This document shows, piece by piece, positions 6,882 to 8,737 of a stretch of DNA of 8,737 nucleotides. Location of the stretch: assembly GCA_903930095.1 (NCBI GenBank), contig CAIYXE010000696.1, positions 1 through 8,737 on the forward strand, given 5' to 3'. This DNA is from an uncultured Hyphomicrobiales bacterium. GTDB taxonomy: Bacteria; Pseudomonadota; Alphaproteobacteria; Rhizobiales; Aestuariivirgaceae. The notes beneath the pieces were generated by a model, which did not search any database, had not been told where the DNA came from, and was given only the letters and a program-made list of their open reading frames with translations. Position 1 is the stretch's first letter. Every line of letters starts with the position of its first letter. A program made the position numbers and the translations under genes.

Positions 6882-6910
6882 ATCGGACCAGAAAGCAAAA
6901 CCTTCGTCAA
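6882..6910 (-). promoter_or_regulatory. Candidate promoter of the radical SAM gene
   Basis: On the minus strand TTGACG (6910-6905) is followed after 17 bases by TCCGAT (6887-6882), which would put transcription start about 30 bases before ATG 6845. The -35 is good and the -10 weak, so this is tentative. It lies in the 162-base region shared with the divergent plus-strand gene. Confidence 0.35.
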
Positions 6911-6938
6911 GCTGGGTGTGATTAATTGGCCAGAGGAG

Positions 6939-6944
6939 TATACT
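6939..6944 (+). promoter_or_regulatory. Candidate -10 element of the outer-membrane protein gene
   Basis: TATACT lies about 64 bases before ATG 7008 on the plus strand. No convincing -35 lies 16-18 bases upstream, so this is a weak call. It would place the two divergent promoters back to back. Confidence 0.25.
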
Positions 6945-7007
6945 GCGAGTTGGTAGACATCGCAGCTCGCCCCGAGATATTTGCGGCGGCAATTGAAAGC
7001 CATCGCG

Positions 7008-7964
7008 ATGCTGCTCTTAGGGCGCTCATATTCATTCCGCTTCCGTCAACTCGTCAGGACCTCGTTGATCGGTCTCGCGGTCGTCTTTGCAAACAATCCG
7101 GCTTGGGCTGCGGACGTCGAGTCTCGTCCTGTTGATGTAACTGAAGTGTACCTGTCCGTTACGGGCGGCTATTTGTTCAACAGGAGCGAAGACAATTTCA
7201 GCGTAGATCCCACTGATAACAAGGTAGGAAATCTAGAGTCGCTCCAACCTGGTTCAGAGGCGTGGTTTACCGCGTTGGTCATGGGACAGCGAATCGACAG
7301 TCATTGGGACTGGCGGGCATCTGCACAATCGATCATGTCCTCCGAGGACGACAGCGCGGCATCGCCTCCTAACACGGGGGATACCGAGTGGGCGAGCAAC
7401 GAGCTGAGCGTCATCACCCTCGATCTCGAGGCGGGCTACCATCCGGACCTCATCGCTGGCGTTGACCTGCGGGTCTATGCGGGGCCTCGCGTCGTTCTCG
7501 CCGAGAACAAAATCAGCTACGGCTACGAGGATGATGGCGGCGGCGAGCTCGGCCAATACGACCACGAGAACTCGGTAAGCGCAATTGGCCCACGCCTAGG
7601 TATCGACGCCCTGATCCCGTTGATGGAGGATGGACCGCGTCTTGTACTCGCCAGTTCGGGTTCTGTGCTGTTCGGCGATTTCGAGAAAGACTTCAGCTAC
7701 GACGAAACAGACGCAGGAAGAGGCGGGTTTAACATCACCAACAATGGTACCATCTACAATCTGGAAGGTTCGGCTGGCATCCAGTTCAACGTGTTATCCA
7801 ACGCATCGTTGGAATTTGGCTACCGTGCTCAGCAATGGTGGAACCTGCTGGAATCCGTTGATGATGCCAAGAGCGGAGATGGTGAATTTAGCAGCAGCCG
7901 CACTGACGCATTCATGCATGGACCTTATGCGACGTTCCGCCTGAAACTCGGTTCGGGACGGTAG
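7008..7964 (+). CDS. Outer-membrane beta-barrel protein (Legionella-type major OMP / Lpg1974-like porin family)
   Basis: The 318-residue product has a signal peptide: a basic N-region (RFRQLVR), hydrophobic core SLIGLAVVF, and AWA|AD cleavage at about residue 34. The mature part is rich in alternating polar/hydrophobic strands with D/G/N-rich turns, as in outer-membrane barrels. Segments such as VYLSVTGGYLF, AWFTALVMGQRI, ITLDLEAGYH, LRVYAGPRVVL, IGPRLGIDALIPL, YNLEGSAGIQFNV, LEFGYRAQQWWN and FMHGPYATFRLKL resemble the Legionella major outer-membrane protein family (Lpg1974 type), probably a porin or pore-forming barrel. The last residue is not the usual aromatic; it ends in LGSGR. ATG 7008 is chosen for the signal peptide, but its ribosome binding site (GAAAG) is weak and an in-frame TTG at 6981 would add 9 residues. 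The 3' end overlaps the convergent acyltransferase-like gene by 53 bases. Confidence 0.75.
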   Translation: MLLLGRSYSFRFRQLVRTSLIGLAVVFANNPAWAADVESRPVDVTEVYLSVTGGYLFNRSEDNFSVDPTDNKVGNLESLQPGSEAWFTALVMGQRIDSHWDWRASAQSIMSSEDDSAASPPNTGDTEWASNELSVITLDLEAGYHPDLIAGVDLRVYAGPRVVLAENKISYGYEDDGGGELGQYDHENSVSAIGPRLGIDALIPLMEDGPRLVLASSGSVLFGDFEKDFSYDETDAGRGGFNITNNGTIYNLEGSAGIQFNVLSNASLEFGYRAQQWWNLLESVDDAKSGDGEFSSSRTDAFMHGPYATFRLKLGSGR

Positions 7965-8370
7965 ATTTCTTGGTAGCGGCGCCGTTTTCTGTGTAGTTCC
8001 GGTTGAAGAAGATGCGCTTGCCGGGGTTTTGGTTTCGGCAGGCGCGGATCATAGGCAGCACATTAGCCCTAAGCGGAATGCGAACGATCGTGAGAGCAGC
8101 CGAATCCGCCCTGTCTTCGGCCACAGCAATGAGATCGCCCTTGCCCTCCAGCCAAGCTTGACCAGCCGCCAGGGACGTCAGAAGCCAGCCGCAATAAGCA
8201 ACCAGTTGGTCACCCTCGAAACCGGCGGCGTGTTGTCCGCTTGACAGTTGGTGGCGAATTGCTGCGAGAAGTTTTTTGGACCTAAAATCGCCGAAGGGTG
8301 GCTCCGCAGCGACAAAGTCCGCCACAAGACCAAGAGATTCCCAACCCGGGCGAAATCTGCGGATGATCAA
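7912..8370 (-). CDS. HlyC-like (toxin-activating lysine acyltransferase family) protein
   Basis: The 152-residue cytosolic-type protein has no signal peptide or membrane segment. Its pattern matches RTX-toxin-activating acyltransferase relatives (HlyC superfamily, GNAT-like fold) found in alphaproteobacteria: ESLGLVADFVAAEPPF (11-26), a central GFEGDQLVAYCGWLLT (50-65), AWLEGKGDL (72-80), and the C-terminal NPGKRIFFNRNY (115-126) followed by KKSTVPNR. HlyC itself moves a fatty acyl group from acyl carrier protein to a lysine of a toxin; whether this protein does so is unknown. I could not place the HlyC catalytic histidine with confidence. The start is TTG 8370: GAGG (8377-8380) lies 6 bases upstream, an in-frame TAG lies further upstream, and no ATG is available. 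The last residues after PNR are encoded antisense to the end of the outer-membrane protein gene and may be non-native. No toxin gene is seen in the window. Confidence 0.6.
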   Translation of the reverse strand: MIIRRFRPGWESLGLVADFVAAEPPFGDFRSKKLLAAIRHQLSSGQHAAGFEGDQLVAYCGWLLTSLAAGQAWLEGKGDLIAVAEDRADSAALTIVRIPLRANVLPMIRACRNQNPGKRIFFNRNYTENGAATKKSTVPNRVSGGTSHKVHA

Positions 8371-8737
8371 ATCGTGCCTCGTTGAAAACGGTAACTATTG
8401 AGCCTTACAACGGCGAGGACGGTGAGGCAATGAAGCCCGACAGCCTCTCCGTCATCACTGGCCAAAGAGGCCAAAAATTCTATCCTCAAGTGATCCAGAG
8501 AATGATCCAAAGCACGCTTCGGGTGTGAGGGGGACTACGGCGTTAATCGTTTTTCGGGGGAATGTCGCTTATCTGAAACGGCTTCTGATTTACACTCGGG
8601 CGGCTGAGCGAGGCCATTCAAGCCTTCATGCGGCGCTGGATGCAGGGTCAAGTCCGAAAGTTGCTGTAAATTCCACTTGGCTCGGTTGATGACGGCATGA
8701 TTACAACGCCAGTGCCACGACGTTGCTGACAGCGTCA
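8371..8737. other. Region without a confident gene at the right edge
   Basis: The 367 bases show only short frames. On the plus strand, 8382-8528 (TTG start; ATG at 8430) would give up to 48 residues ending IQRMIQSTLRV, and 8525-8689 (GTG start) up to 54 residues. Neither has a convincing ribosome binding site or a family I recognise. The first would lie only 11 bases from the divergent HlyC-like start. A small inverted repeat TGGCC-AAAGA-GGCCA lies at 8459-8473. The 5' control region of the HlyC-like gene must lie here. Decayed coding sequence is possible. Confidence 0.45.
8377..8380 (-). promoter_or_regulatory. Ribosome binding site that fixes the TTG start of the HlyC-like gene
   Basis: GAGG on the minus strand with a 6-base spacer to TTG 8370. 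An in-frame TAG lies 24 bases upstream of the TTG and there is no ATG between them. Confidence 0.55.

Noticed and set aside
8459..8473. TGGCC-AAAGA-GGCCA inverted repeat as a terminator
   Set aside because: Only 5 base pairs, no T-run and no gene ending there except a doubtful short frame; chance occurrence is likely.
1..8737. CRISPR array, tRNA, rRNA, insertion sequence or transposase
   Set aside because: No evenly spaced direct repeats, cloverleaf-like segment, rRNA stretch or transposase motif was seen on reading either strand.

Overview
The window (8,737 bp) looks like chromosomal DNA from a GC-rich alphaproteobacterium, possibly of the Rhizobiales type. This is inferred from gene content, codon usage and protein style; there is no rRNA or other marker. 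Coding density is high and all recognisable genes are bacterial. No tRNA, rRNA, CRISPR array, insertion sequence or complete mobile element was seen.

Layout. (a) 1-1148, plus strand: the 3' part of a membrane fatty-acid hydroxylase/sterol-desaturase family gene, then a secreted protein resembling the sulfite-oxidase-type molybdopterin-binding domain but lacking cysteine. (b) 1149-1283: a convergent intergenic gap with an imperfect palindrome. (c) 4459-1284, minus strand: a compact four-gene operon encoding a sulfonate/nitrate/taurine-type ABC importer (exported binding protein, permease, ATPase) followed by an OsmC-family thiol peroxidase-like protein. (d) 5131-4622, minus strand: a DUF2938-like integral membrane protein, with a hairpin directly after its stop codon. 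(e) 6845-5316, minus strand: a B12-binding-type radical SAM enzyme with a DUF4070-like C-terminal region. (f) 7008-7964, plus strand: an exported outer-membrane beta-barrel protein, divergent from the radical SAM gene. (g) 8370-7912, minus strand: a small HlyC-like (toxin-activating lysine acyltransferase family) protein whose 3' end overlaps the barrel gene tail to tail. (h) 8371-8737: no confident gene, only short open frames and a small inverted repeat.

Functional reading. The importer and OsmC genes are tightly spaced and probably cotranscribed. That suggests uptake of an organosulfur or similar small anion coupled to thiol/peroxide chemistry; no desulfonating monooxygenase lies in the window. 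From about 5.3 kb rightward the DNA is visibly less GC-rich (hand-counted 60-base lines of 50-62 percent, against about 72 percent in one line of the ABC operon). Its genes are of accessory type: a radical SAM enzyme of unknown substrate, an outer-membrane barrel and an acyltransferase. This half is the more likely to be horizontally acquired and is the best candidate for something uncharacterised, but nothing here proves a new system.
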